The notes: generated from the sequence alone by a model not told the origin. DNA of 64,000 nt from Sediminibacterium sp. (GCF_030695065.1 NZ_JAUYTR010000011.1:1-64000), one strand, 5' to 3'. Shown: positions 1 through 8,307, counted from the stretch's first letter. Numbers and translations are program-made.

Positions 1-140
1 ATTTTTTCCTACGAAAACAACTAATTCTTATACCGATATCTAGGGGGTCAATTTAAAATGGCGAAAGGGGGTCAGTTTGCTCTGGCGAACAGGGGTCACT
101 TTACGCTGGTATTAGGGGATCAATTTGACTGGATTTTCCA
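1..140. mobile_element. End of an IS21-like insertion sequence (partial)
   Basis: Only one terminus is in the window; the transposase genes would lie to the left. The end carries four evenly spaced copies of a GGGGTCAnTTT-like motif, which is how IS21-family ends look (known of the family). The junction is placed near 140 because the DUF932 reading frame on the minus strand matches its family up to there and then runs into the repeat array. Read from the gene side, the element would start TGGAAAATCC. The family is inferred from the end structure alone. Confidence 0.62.
43..126. repeat. Four 24-bp-spaced terminal repeats (putative transposase binding sites)
   Basis: The TCA of the motif GGG(G)TCA(A/G/C)TTT falls at 48, 72, 96 and 120 (the last copy reads GGGGATCAATTT), an exact 24-bp period. 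Multiple terminal repeats of this kind are bound by IstA in IS21-family elements (family knowledge). The spacing is seen directly; the binding role is inferred. Confidence 0.7.
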
Positions 141-304
141 AGTGGGGATTTGATAACCTCGTAATCTAAACCTGCGTGTACGATTGCTTCCTCGCTTGTC
201 GGGTACTGCTCCACGATTTGCCCCAAACCGTGCCACGCTTTTTGTTGAACGCTGAAAAATGAATGACGTCCTGTTTGCTCTTTGAAATTGATGTTGTGTG
301 CCAT
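101..304 (-). pseudogene. DUF932 (phage/plasmid-like TIGR03299) protein, truncated by insertion
   Basis: The first 55 residues (MAHNINF, then a QQKAWHGLG segment and a GLDYEVIKSPL segment) look like the N-terminus of DUF932 proteins, which are common on Bacteroidota conjugative elements and plasmids. Intact members are several hundred residues long. Here the family similarity stops at codon 55, about position 140, and the remaining codons are read from the insertion-sequence end until a stop. The rest of the gene is not in the window. The function of DUF932 proteins is not established. Confidence 0.7.
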
Positions 305-846
305 AATGCTAAAATTTTGATGTTTGAAAAAATGTTATTTACTCACTCGCTTTTCTCGTTTCCCGCTTCCCGTTGTGGTTTGCTCCGCTTCGCTTCGCAT
401 AAATTTTTCCAAAAGAAAAACCGGAAAAAAGAAAGCAGATAATCCAAGCGGGCAACAGCGATGACCAAGAAAAAAAATGATTTAATGGGGGTTCCTTTAG
501 GGGGAAACCGTTCATTCGTTTTTTTTATTGGTGGGTGTGTGCGATGGCTGCCCGCTATAACTTAGCTGCCTTTTTACCGGTTGATTGTGGAAATTTTCTG
601 TTCTAAATTTTTATGGCATTAATGACCAGGCTATTATAGCCTGTAATAGAGATTTGAAAAACGGAATAGCAGGGAGTAGTAGATAGGGCTTCGTTTTTCA
701 ATTTTCTATTTAGCAAGTAGGTAATAAGCTCTTTTACAGTGTTGGACTGGGTAGAGGAAAGTAAATGTGCTTTACCTACACAAAATGTACAGGCATAAAA
801 AAGCAGAACCGTTAAGTTCTGCCCGTTGTAATTAAATAAAAGCTGA
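305..846. other. Intergenic stretch of the integrated element, no gene seen
   Basis: About 540 bases between the broken DUF932 gene and the integrase. No convincing reading frame, tRNA or array was seen. It holds the integrase terminator near 795-822 and A/T-rich tracts. It is probably non-coding backbone of a conjugative or mobilizable element. Confidence 0.5.
795..822 (-). terminator. Rho-independent terminator of the integrase gene
   Basis: On the minus strand GCAGAAC and GTTCTGC pair around a 6-base loop and are followed by a run of T (A-run at 797-802 on the plus strand). It lies 25 bp past the integrase stop codon. Confidence 0.75.
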
Positions 847-2097
847 TTAGATTGCCATCATAAATGCTTCTTCCATAGCCTTAAATTTTGGTGTAACCAA
901 ATCCATATCCTTACTGATTTTTTGGCTTGTGATTTTAGCGTAAATCTGTGTAGTGGAAATGTTTTTATGCCCCATCATTTTGCTAAGGCTTTCAAGCGGT
1001 ACGCCCTCGGTCAAAAACATTGTTCCGAAAGTATGCCTTGCTGTGTGAAAGGTTACTTTTTGCTCCGTAATGATTTCTGCCTTTTCAACCAGTTTACCTA
1101 TGTGTGTATTGCAGGTTGCATTGGTCGGAACAGGAAAGATATATTCATTCCTTGTCGTACCCTGATACTTCTTAATGATACGTTTAGGGATTTCCATTAA
1201 CCGAACATTGGAAGCAATATCTGATTTCTTTCTTCTGCTGATAATCCATTGATGACCGTCAAAGAATGATTGAATATTGTTCCTTGTCAGTTTCTTAATA
1301 TCCGCATAAGCAAGTCCGGTAAAGCAACTGAAAATAAACAGGTCTTTTACCAATTCATACCGTGGGTGCGGTGGTACGCACAACATCAGCTTTTCTACAT
1401 CTTCTTTAAGGATATAACCCCGGTCGGTTTCTTCCATACTGATTTCATAATCCTGAAACGGATTATCACGTATCAAGCCTTTTTTAATAGCCAGTTCCAC
1501 AAGGGCTAATACAGGCATCGTGTACACCCAAACCGTATTGTGGGAAGATTGTAAATCATACCGTAGGTAAAAATCAAACTCACGGATAAAGTCGGAAGTC
1601 AATTCCCGAAAAGCCATATCATCACGATGATAGCGTTCCTTTATAAACGTGGTCAAATGATTGTAAACTGTGATATACTTGTTGTAGGTGCTTTGTGAGC
1701 GTTCTTCCTTTTCGACCAACTTCTTAAAATCCTCATTTTGGTCGTTAAAGACTTTCAGGATAGCATCATCCATTACACCAACACCAAAAAATGATAGCTT
1801 TACCTTTTGGGCGGTTGCAAAGCCCTCGTGCTTCAGCATATCTTCATAAATCTTGTCGATGCGCCCACGAATGTTGTCCAGTTTTTTATTGATGCTTAAT
1901 GCCTGCGCACTTTTTCCCTGTACTCGTCCGTGTTTTAAATCCCAATTATTGGGGTCAATTTCTAACTTTGTTCCGAAAGTTTTAGGGGTTCCGTCAATGG
2001 TAATACGTGCCATAATCGGGGCATTACCGTTCTTTTTCAGTTCGTTCTTTTTCAAATAGAAAAGCAGTTTGAACGTCGATTTTTTTGTCTGCTCCAT
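847..2097 (-). CDS. Tyrosine recombinase, Bacteroides conjugative-transposon type integrase
   Basis: A site-specific recombinase that would integrate or excise a mobile element. The order is an N-terminal arm-binding domain (about 10-95), a SAM-like core-binding domain (about 110-215) and a C-terminal catalytic domain (about 220-400). Visible catalytic residues are H351 and R354 in HTARH, H377 in MGHK and the nucleophile Y386 in TTQIYAKI. The first catalytic arginine expected after FTG is missing: the segment reads FTGLAYADI, as in IntDOT-like enzymes, which also lack it. Full length (416 residues). Its own terminator follows. It is the clearest sign that the left end is integrated DNA. Confidence 0.93.
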   Translation of the reverse strand: MEQTKKSTFKLLFYLKKNELKKNGNAPIMARITIDGTPKTFGTKLEIDPNNWDLKHGRVQGKSAQALSINKKLDNIRGRIDKIYEDMLKHEGFATAQKVKLSFFGVGVMDDAILKVFNDQNEDFKKLVEKEERSQSTYNKYITVYNHLTTFIKERYHRDDMAFRELTSDFIREFDFYLRYDLQSSHNTVWVYTMPVLALVELAIKKGLIRDNPFQDYEISMEETDRGYILKEDVEKLMLCVPPHPRYELVKDLFIFSCFTGLAYADIKKLTRNNIQSFFDGHQWIISRRKKSDIASNVRLMEIPKRIIKKYQGTTRNEYIFPVPTNATCNTHIGKLVEKAEIITEQKVTFHTARHTFGTMFLTEGVPLESLSKMMGHKNISTTQIYAKITSQKISKDMDLVTPKFKAMEEAFMMAI

Positions 2098-2485
2098 AAC
2101 TCAAATGTTTAACGTTTAAAATTAATTTACATTGAGTTACAAGGGAATATAGAAAAGGGTGCAAAAGACTGAAATATAGTCAGTTAATCTATTCTATTAC
2201 CTTTATCAATCGGTAACGAATTAGTAACCTAACCTTGTCAATTTAAGCCCCAAACCTATCAGACACCGACTTCCGAACTAAGACTACTCTATTTATAAAG
2301 CCTTGTATAGCAAAGGTTTTAACCGTTTTGCTTAATTTTGCTTTTTACTAATCTTTTTTTTATAAAATAATTAATTTCAGTGAAACCTTTTTTGTACCAT
2401 CTGTTAAATATTTTACCGACTCGTTCTGATTGCTCCAATGTCAAGCCAAACCATTGGCGATGATATTATTGTGCGCTAGTGATTT
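2098..2485. other. Gap upstream of the integrase, possible attachment-site region
   Basis: About 390 bases without a credible gene. By analogy with CTnDOT-type elements the attachment site would be next to the integrase, so this is where to look. One weak IntDOT-core-like string (AAACCTTTGC on the minus strand, near 2310-2325) matches the published GTAnnTTTGC consensus only partly. No tRNA is present. Confidence 0.35.
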
Positions 2486-3058
2486 TTATAAAATCTCTTT
2501 CGAATCCAAAAATTTTTTTGCTTCCATATACAATTCTTCTGTAAAGCAATGGCATTGCCAGTTGTAAATTACTTCATTACAATCCCAAAAGATAGTAAAA
2601 TTCATTTGATTGCCTTTCAATGTCCATGCGGTTTCCTCCTCTCCCAACTTGCTGGAATTTATAAAAGATTGTATGAGTAATTCTTCATGATAATCACCTT
2701 GAATAAACTCACTAATAGAAGGCAGATTTTTGAGGAAATAATTGATACTAGCACAACCAAAAACTATATTATGTTTTGGAAGTTGAATAATAGCAGGTTT
2801 ATCAACCATTTCCCTTAGTCTGTTGTTCCAGATTTTATGTGAAATAATATCCCCCTGTTCACTAAAGTTTATTTTTTCGATTAGCAATCCATTACTGAAG
2901 CTTTCTTCTTCTTCTAATGACCCATTGGGAAAGAATTTCTTTCTACTCCACCCGTTCGCATGAATCCCATCTCTTAAAACAGTATATAAATGTAAGCTGC
3001 CATTAGAGTGCTGTTGTTTTAAAACTTTATCTCCGGGTTGTTCTTTATAAAAGTGCAA
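2486..3058 (-). CDS. Hypothetical protein with YwqK-like N-terminal repeats
   Basis: 190 residues, no signal peptide. The first 75 residues show short repeats of the type GSLxLYTVLRDG, GWSRKKFFPNGSLEEEESFSNG and NGLLIEKINFSEQGD. These resemble the MORN/YwqK-family 'antitoxin' repeats of Bacteroidota. The C-terminal half (about 95-190) has several Trp and Cys residues and is unrecognised. It sits alone between the integrase and another orphan gene, which would fit an immunity-type cargo gene. That role is inference. Confidence 0.6.
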   Translation of the reverse strand: MHFYKEQPGDKVLKQQHSNGSLHLYTVLRDGIHANGWSRKKFFPNGSLEEEESFSNGLLIEKINFSEQGDIISHKIWNNRLREMVDKPAIIQLPKHNIVFGCASINYFLKNLPSISEFIQGDYHEELLIQSFINSSKLGEEETAWTLKGNQMNFTIFWDCNEVIYNWQCHCFTEELYMEAKKFLDSKEIL

Positions 3059-3249
3059 GATTAATAAGTTTAATTAGTTAGGGATTTCTCAATGGGTATT
3101 AACCCCCTAATTCTGGGATTAAATATTGGCAAAGGTTTGACATTTTTTTCACGTTTGATATCATCCTGAATAGTTTTTTGACAATCTATTCCAGAACTAT
3201 ACAGGTATCTCCACCCTATTCAGTTTTAACGTAAAACAGAAATGATTCA

Positions 3250-3825
3250 TTAAAGCTTTCCTCCATCATGCGGCTCAATGAGCAATTGCTCTACCGCTAC
3301 AGGTTTTGCCTCAGCATCTAGTATTAATACCTGCTGTATGTCCTTTCCATCAATGGTTTCGCCTTTGTTAATAAGCCGGTACCCATTTTCATAAACTACG
3401 AAGTAGCCTGCAGGGGAGATAATTAATCCATTAAACACCATACTTTCTGTTTTGCGGTTAAACCCCCATGACACAACTTTTTTCCCTGCGATAAATTGCT
3501 CAAAAGAGTTCGCAAAAGTGATCTCCGAAACATATTTCCTCATTTCTGTTTGGCCCATCTCTTCTGGATCCCATATATCTTCTGTATCTCTTGCGATAGG
3601 AATACTTTCTGGATCCAGTATGGTATTATCTATGCTGGGAATCGATCCGACATTAGTGCCATTTACAACAAGCGAATACCCGTTGCTAAAACTGGTTACA
3701 TAACCGCCAAGAAAAAAGTCATATCCGTTGCGCAGCCTAACACGTTTAAAGGGCATAAAGTACATTGAGACCGCAACCTGATGGATAATATTTTCATCAA
3801 AAGCTGTATAAAAATCTGTTTCCAT
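3250..3825 (-). CDS. Hypothetical protein with repeated NGY-type strands
   Basis: 191 residues, cytoplasmic by appearance. The sequence has recurring strand-like units around NGYDFFLGG, NGYSLVVNG, NGLIISPAG and NGYRLINKGE. This suggests a small all-beta protein with two similar halves (about 28-60 and 130-160). No family was recognised. Same strand as the 2486-3058 gene, 191 bp upstream of it, and both may be cargo of the same integrated element. Confidence 0.6.
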   Translation of the reverse strand: METDFYTAFDENIIHQVAVSMYFMPFKRVRLRNGYDFFLGGYVTSFSNGYSLVVNGTNVGSIPSIDNTILDPESIPIARDTEDIWDPEEMGQTEMRKYVSEITFANSFEQFIAGKKVVSWGFNRKTESMVFNGLIISPAGYFVVYENGYRLINKGETIDGKDIQQVLILDAEAKPVAVEQLLIEPHDGGKL

Positions 3826-4070
3826 TGCTCATTATTGTGTGTTAAATATATTAGTTATATGATGAATTTGAATTTAATAGTGAATATTCTAACCTTTGGC
3901 TCAATTAAAAGACCGATTACAAACCCATTCAAACAATTTGTGGGCAATGTTAATTGTTTGATTTTAGCAACTACTAAATAGGTACTGGTGTATAACGTCA
4001 AAAGAAAGAGTACTAATTGTTAGTTAGTGGGTCTTATACGGATATAGCTTTACAGTTTTAGAAAATAATT

Positions 4071-4100
4071 AAAACCCCAATTCAATTGGATCGGGGTTTT
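4071..4100. terminator. Terminator-like hairpin
   Basis: AAAACCCC at 4071-4078 pairs with GGGGTTTT at 4093-4100 and is followed by a T-rich tract on the plus strand. No gene clearly ends just before it on the plus strand, so it may belong to the repeat element that follows. Confidence 0.5.
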
Positions 4101-4287
4101 TGCTTTTAATTTTCAGTTCCAAAACAGCATTTATATCAGCAGCAAATTCTTCCAAACTGGCTCCTATAGAGGCTACAAACGCCTTTTCAACGAAGTTGAA
4201 GAGGCGTTCTTCATTTGGAGACGACCCAAGCTTGCTTGAGGTCGTAAACAAATGGAGAACGACTGCAACAGCGAAGCTGGTGCAAAG

Positions 4288-4408
4288 GCTTTGGGTTAAT
4301 CCAAATCCGAGGAAGTCGGCGAACGAAGTGAAGCCGACAATCCCGAGGGCTTTGGGTTAATCCAAATCCGAGGAAGTCGGCGAGCGAAGTGAAGCCGACA
4401 ATCCCATT
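4288..4408. repeat. 61-bp direct repeat, two copies, each with a GTCGGC/GCCGAC hairpin
   Basis: Two adjacent copies start GGCTTTGGGTTAATCC at 4288 and 4349 and differ at about one base (GCGAACG versus GCGAGCG). Each holds GTCGGC and GCCGAC separated by 12 bases. Together with the inverted repeat about 90 bp to the left, it looks like a structured repeat family rather than coding sequence. Confidence 0.8.
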
Positions 4409-4455
4409 TAAAGCAGCATTTTACATCAAGCGGGCATCTTATTAAAAAGAATGAT

Positions 4456-4845
4456 ATGAGAACTTCTTTCATCGCGTTATTCCTACTTGGACTATTACAA
4501 TTATCGTGCACCAAAAAAGACGATTTAACTACCGCAACATTCCAAGTGAAAATTATTAAAGAAGTATGCAATGATGCAATAGTTCAGTTAATTGACACTA
4601 GTTATAAACAATATACTGAAAATGGTTTTGCTTTTGAAGGTAAAACATATGATCATGTTTTTTTCACCAGATTCAGTTGCGCCGACCGTACAAAAATGCA
4701 AACCTTAACAAGTGATCTAACTGGATTAGTCATTACAGTTAAACTACTCAATCAAGCAAAATCAGAACCCGATTGTGGCACTTGCGCAGCAACAGTAAGC
4801 AGCAGGCCCAACAAATCTCAATTTATTGAAGTGGTTGGATTATAA
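4456..4845 (+). CDS. Small secreted lipoprotein, unknown function
   Basis: 129 residues. A 16-17 residue hydrophobic signal ends in LQLSC, a good lipobox with acylated Cys at about 18, so the mature protein should be membrane-anchored in the envelope. The mature part is about 110 residues with four further cysteines, including a CGTC pair near the end. No family was recognised. It starts 48 bp after the 61-bp repeat. The next gene on the same strand starts 25 bp downstream. Confidence 0.75.
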   Translation: MRTSFIALFLLGLLQLSCTKKDDLTTATFQVKIIKEVCNDAIVQLIDTSYKQYTENGFAFEGKTYDHVFFTRFSCADRTKMQTLTSDLTGLVITVKLLNQAKSEPDCGTCAATVSSRPNKSQFIEVVGL

Positions 4846-4870
4846 CCTCCGAGTTGCGTAATTTTAAACT

Positions 4871-5638
4871 ATGTGTTATTACAATTCACTTAAAATTCCT
4901 CCCAAAAAAAAGATCAAACTAAAAGGGAAAGAAAAAGAAATTCCACCTGTGGATATTCAAGTACAGTCTGGATTTAGTTATACTTCTTGGCCAATCATTA
5001 TAGAAGACAACGCAGGTGAATGGCATCCTGAATTGGCTCATTGGGAATTCATTCCTTGGTTTATTCAACATATAGGTGAGCTAGAAGAAAGTAGAAAAAA
5101 ATATACCACCCTTAATGCTACAGCTGAAAAATTATTTGAAAGCAAACTTTATCAAGCTGCTGCAAAATCAAGAAGATGTTTGGTATTAAGCACAGGGTTT
5201 TATGAATGGAGACATTTTCAAGGAGCAGATGATAAAAAACCTGTTGCCTACCCTTATTTTATTCATAGCGCTAACAAGGAAGAACCCTTGTTTTACATGG
5301 CTGGAATTTGGCAACCTTGGACCGATAAATTATCTGGAGAAATGATCCATAGTTTTGCTATTGTAACAACTCAAGCAAATGGTTTGATGCAAAAAATTCA
5401 CAACACAAAAAAAAGAATGCCCACTATACTTCCTCCCGAATTAGCAGAAGAGTGGATTGGACCTTTAAGAGAAAACAGAATAAAAGAATTAGCTACTTAC
5501 CAGCTTCCGAATACTGAACTAAGAGCGCATACTATTGCAAAAGATTTTAATAGAGGAATTACAAACCCTCAAGCAGCTGTAGAGTATACCAATTTGCCAC
5601 CGCTAAAATCCATGTCTATCCCCAGCAATCACTTCTAA
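4871..5638 (+). CDS. SOS response-associated peptidase family protein (SRAP, YedK/HMCES)
   Basis: SRAP proteins form a thiazolidine crosslink through Cys2 to abasic sites in single-stranded DNA and so protect them (family knowledge). The sequence starts MCYYN, leaving Cys2 at the N-terminus after Met removal, which fixes the start. Other expected active-site residues are visible: N82 in LNATAE, E112 in STGFYEW, and H177 in KIHNTKKRMP. 255 residues, slightly longer than YedK. The 3' end overlaps the convergent moaC-moaB gene by 36 bp. Confidence 0.92.
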   Translation: MCYYNSLKIPPKKKIKLKGKEKEIPPVDIQVQSGFSYTSWPIIIEDNAGEWHPELAHWEFIPWFIQHIGELEESRKKYTTLNATAEKLFESKLYQAAAKSRRCLVLSTGFYEWRHFQGADDKKPVAYPYFIHSANKEEPLFYMAGIWQPWTDKLSGEMIHSFAIVTTQANGLMQKIHNTKKRMPTILPPELAEEWIGPLRENRIKELATYQLPNTELRAHTIAKDFNRGITNPQAAVEYTNLPPLKSMSIPSNHF

Positions 5639-6517
5639 CACATGCAATACTTGCGGGAATAGGGCATCCATGTATTCTGTTGCACCGGATAATGAACCAG
5701 GGAATGTGAGCACTAGTGTTTGGTTGATCAAACCCGCTACACTTCTAGACAGCATGGCATATGGCATTCGCTCTTGTCCATACCTTCTAGCGGTTTCCAT
5801 TATACCATCTAACTCACGATCTAATAAAGGCTTAACTGTGTCGGGTGTAATGTCTCTTAAGGAAACACCTGTACCGCCCACCATAATTAATAATTGTATG
5901 CCATCCTGTGTATTGGCAGACACTTGTTTTTCAATGGCAGATGAATCATCAGGTATCACTTTATAAACAGGCACTTGTATATGTAATTTTTTTAAAGCTT
6001 CTATTACAGCAATCCCCGCTTTATCTTCTGCCTTATTTGCCGAAACGGTATCTGAACAAACAATAACGGCTGCTTGTAAACCCTTATTTAAATATGATTT
6101 TTTGTCTGTCTTCCCACCTGTTTTTGATTTTAACTGAATCTGCTGGATGACAACATTTTTATCAATAGGTTTCAGCATATCATATAGGGTTAATGCAGCA
6201 ATAGAAGCACCGTGCATGGCTTCTACTTCAACCCCCGTTTTATAAATAGTATGCACTTCAACCTCGATAGTGATTTTTAAATCAGTTATATTGAATCTTA
6301 CATCGGTAAATTCAACGGGCAAAGGATGACAATCTGGAATTAATTCACTGGTTTTTTTTACTCCAAATAATGCAGCCACTTTAGCAAAAGAAAATACATC
6401 TCCTTTCGGTACTTTTCTTTGCTCAATTGCTTCAATTGTTTCTTGCTTTGATACCAAAACAGTGGCTTCTGCAATTGCTTTACGAAGTGTGTTCGATTTA
6501 TGAGTAATATTTACCAT
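5603..6517 (-). CDS. moaCB: Bifunctional molybdenum cofactor protein MoaC-MoaB
   Basis: A fusion of two cofactor-synthesis enzymes. Residues 1-145 are MoaC, which converts the MoaA product to cyclic pyranopterin monophosphate; HPLP at 64-67, YKTGVEVEAMHG near 92 and the Lys/Gly-rich KSKTGGK near 130 are seen. Residues 147-304 are MoaB/MogA, which adenylylates molybdopterin; GGTG at 214-217 and FPGS at 272-275 are seen. The first MoaC residues (MVNITHK) match the usual MVDVSDK region, so the short leader of some MoaCs is absent. It is the last gene of the operon, 2 bp after moaE. Confidence 0.94.
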   Translation of the reverse strand: MVNITHKSNTLRKAIAEATVLVSKQETIEAIEQRKVPKGDVFSFAKVAALFGVKKTSELIPDCHPLPVEFTDVRFNITDLKITIEVEVHTIYKTGVEVEAMHGASIAALTLYDMLKPIDKNVVIQQIQLKSKTGGKTDKKSYLNKGLQAAVIVCSDTVSANKAEDKAGIAVIEALKKLHIQVPVYKVIPDDSSAIEKQVSANTQDGIQLLIMVGGTGVSLRDITPDTVKPLLDRELDGIMETARRYGQERMPYAMLSRSVAGLINQTLVLTFPGSLSGATEYMDALFPQVLHVLEVIAGDRHGF

Positions 6518-6519
6518 GA

Positions 6520-6963
6520 TTAATTATTTTGTTTCCAAACCGTACTATTGTCTTCACAAATTTCTTTCCCCCAAATAGGCAATTCTTTTTTTATGGTTTC
6601 AACCATTTCATTACAAGCATCAATGGCATCTCGTCTATGTACTGAAGAAGTAAAAACAAACAAACAAATTTCACCCACTGCCACCCTACCTAAGCTATGA
6701 TAAATATGCATACAGGTAAGCGCATATTTAGCAAAAAATGATTCCCGAATAACCGCCATTTTCTCCATCGCCATATCTTCATAAGCAGTGTATTCTATTG
6801 CAGTCACTTTTTTATTATCAATTTCATCTGCTCGTACTTGTCCTAAAAAAATACTATGTGCACCAATACTCACTTTAGACGAATGCTTTTGAATATCGTC
6901 TGCTATTTTTTGCGCAGCAATAGGACCACTAATAAAAATAGAATTTGATTTTTTATTACTCAT
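6520..6963 (-). CDS. moaE: Molybdopterin synthase catalytic subunit MoaE
   Basis: Large subunit of molybdopterin synthase, which puts two dithiolene sulfurs on the pterin using MoaD thiocarboxylate. Conserved features are seen: the HRRDA segment at 109-113, lysines at 125-126 and K133 in the IWGKE segment. 147 residues, the normal length. The start overlaps the end of moeB by 8 bp, suggesting coupled translation. Confidence 0.95.
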   Translation of the reverse strand: MSNKKSNSIFISGPIAAQKIADDIQKHSSKVSIGAHSIFLGQVRADEIDNKKVTAIEYTAYEDMAMEKMAVIRESFFAKYALTCMHIYHSLGRVAVGEICLFVFTSSVHRRDAIDACNEMVETIKKELPIWGKEICEDNSTVWKQNN

Positions 6964-8068
6964 TGCTTACTCTATTAAAATAGGCAGTTAAGCCGCCTTT
7001 TAAACTATATGCTTCCACTTTCTTATGCAATTTAATTAATTGTGCTGCATATACACTTCTTATTCCTTGATGACATATAACATAGATGGGCTTTTCAGGC
7101 AGCTGATGAATAGACTCCTTTAATACAGACATCGGAATTTGAGCATGTGAAAAATCAATAGTTGGATACTCATGCAACTCTCTTACATCAAGAATAAATA
7201 TATTCGGATCATACTTTAAATCTAAAAAATGAAACACATCAATTTCATCAATGTCCATCTCTTCTATATCTGCTTCTGTAAAATCGCAAGCATTTTGATA
7301 GTTGGTTGAATTGATAAATTGTTCATCAATCAATGGAACTTCAACGCTTGAATTCATCTCAATTTCATACCACCGAGCTGCCAATAAATTATAAGTAAGT
7401 AGTCGATTATTCAAGGGTTGACCTAAATCTGCAATTAGTTTTATTGCTTCCGCAGCTTGCATGGTTCCAATAATGCCAGGCAAAACTCCTATGACTCCCG
7501 TTTCTTCGCAGGTTGTAAATTCATTGGCAGCAGGCTGTACAGGAAACAAATGGCGATAATGAATAGGAGGATTTACACCACTTGAAAAATTAAAAACTGC
7601 AACCTGACCTTCGTATCCGGATACTGCTCCAAACACTACAGGCTTTTGCAACCAAACACAAATATCATTGATCAAATATTTAGCCGAGAAATTATCGGTA
7701 GCATCAATGACTAAATCATAACCCTTAATAATTTCAGCTGCATTCGTTTTACTTAATTCAAAAGGATATTCCACAATATCAACCAAACTATTTTGTGCTT
7801 TCGCCTTATTAGCTGCTGCTTCTACTTTCAACCTACCAACCTCTTTTTCGTCAAATAATAATTGACGATGTAAATTACTCTTACTGATTTTGTCTGCATC
7901 CATTATACCAATGGTACCTACACCTACCCCAACGAGGTATTGCAATACAGGACAGCCCAATCCACCCATACCCACAATCAACACTTTAGCTTTACCCAAT
8001 TTTTCTTGTGCAGCTATTCCGAAACCAGGTAGAATGATTTGTCTGATATAACGATTATTCAAGTCCAT
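6956..8068 (-). CDS. moeB: MoeB-type adenylyltransferase with C-terminal rhodanese domain
   Basis: E1-like enzyme that adenylylates the C-terminal glycine of MoaD before sulfur transfer. The ThiF/MoeB fold covers about 1-240 with GMGGLG at 33-38, an NLHRQ motif near 65 and DATDNF at 122-127; a conserved Cys is at 187. A rhodanese domain fills about 270-370 with candidate sulfur-carrying C332 in CHQGIRS. Oddity: the zinc ribbon expected from E. coli MoeB is not intact. The first CxxC is HYRH (H170, H173) and the second pair is missing. It starts 1 bp after moaD. Confidence 0.93.
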   Translation of the reverse strand: MDLNNRYIRQIILPGFGIAAQEKLGKAKVLIVGMGGLGCPVLQYLVGVGVGTIGIMDADKISKSNLHRQLLFDEKEVGRLKVEAAANKAKAQNSLVDIVEYPFELSKTNAAEIIKGYDLVIDATDNFSAKYLINDICVWLQKPVVFGAVSGYEGQVAVFNFSSGVNPPIHYRHLFPVQPAANEFTTCEETGVIGVLPGIIGTMQAAEAIKLIADLGQPLNNRLLTYNLLAARWYEIEMNSSVEVPLIDEQFINSTNYQNACDFTEADIEEMDIDEIDVFHFLDLKYDPNIFILDVRELHEYPTIDFSHAQIPMSVLKESIHQLPEKPIYVICHQGIRSVYAAQLIKLHKKVEAYSLKGGLTAYFNRVSNE

Positions 8069-8069
8069 A

Positions 8070-8303
8070 TTATCCTCCAGAGAATGGTGGCATTAATGCC
8101 ACCGTATCTCCCATTTTAAGTTTAATATTTTCATGTACCATTTTTTGATTAACAGCAATAAAATATTTTTTATTTGCCAATGATGGGTAGCGTTCAATTA
8201 AGTCATTCACCATTGAATCTAGATCGGTGCAATTATTTAATAATACTGAATCTACCATCGTAATATCGGTTATAGATCCAAAGAAAATTACTTGTACATC
8301 CAT
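8070..8303 (-). CDS. moaD: Molybdopterin synthase sulfur carrier subunit MoaD
   Basis: A ubiquitin-like sulfur carrier of 77 residues that ends in FSGG, the diglycine tail activated by MoeB and thiocarboxylated. It works with MoaE. The gene is directly upstream of moeB (1-bp gap) and 4 bp after the permease gene. It is short but unambiguous from the tail and context. Confidence 0.93.
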   Translation of the reverse strand: MDVQVIFFGSITDITMVDSVLLNNCTDLDSMVNDLIERYPSLANKKYFIAVNQKMVHENIKLKMGDTVALMPPFSGG

Positions 8304-8307
8304 AGGT

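Larger units (their letters stand above)
3826..4455. other. Gene-poor stretch with hairpins and a tandem repeat
   Basis: About 630 bases. From 3826 to 4070 nothing stands out. A terminator-like hairpin lies at 4071-4100, a CGCCTTTTCAAC/GTTGAAGAGGCG inverted repeat near 4170-4206, and a 61-bp direct repeat at 4288-4408. A 60-codon minus-strand frame across 4069-4251 lacks independent support. Confidence 0.5.

Noticed and set aside
2305..2330. IntDOT-like core sequence as attachment site
   Set aside because: It matches the published GTAnnTTTGC consensus in only about 8 of 10 positions and no second copy was found, so it is not listed as an attachment site.
4069..4251. 60-codon minus-strand frame in the repeat region
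   Set aside because: It overlaps a terminator-like hairpin and an inverted repeat, matches no family by eye, and has no clear ribosome binding site. It is probably a chance frame in structured repeat DNA.
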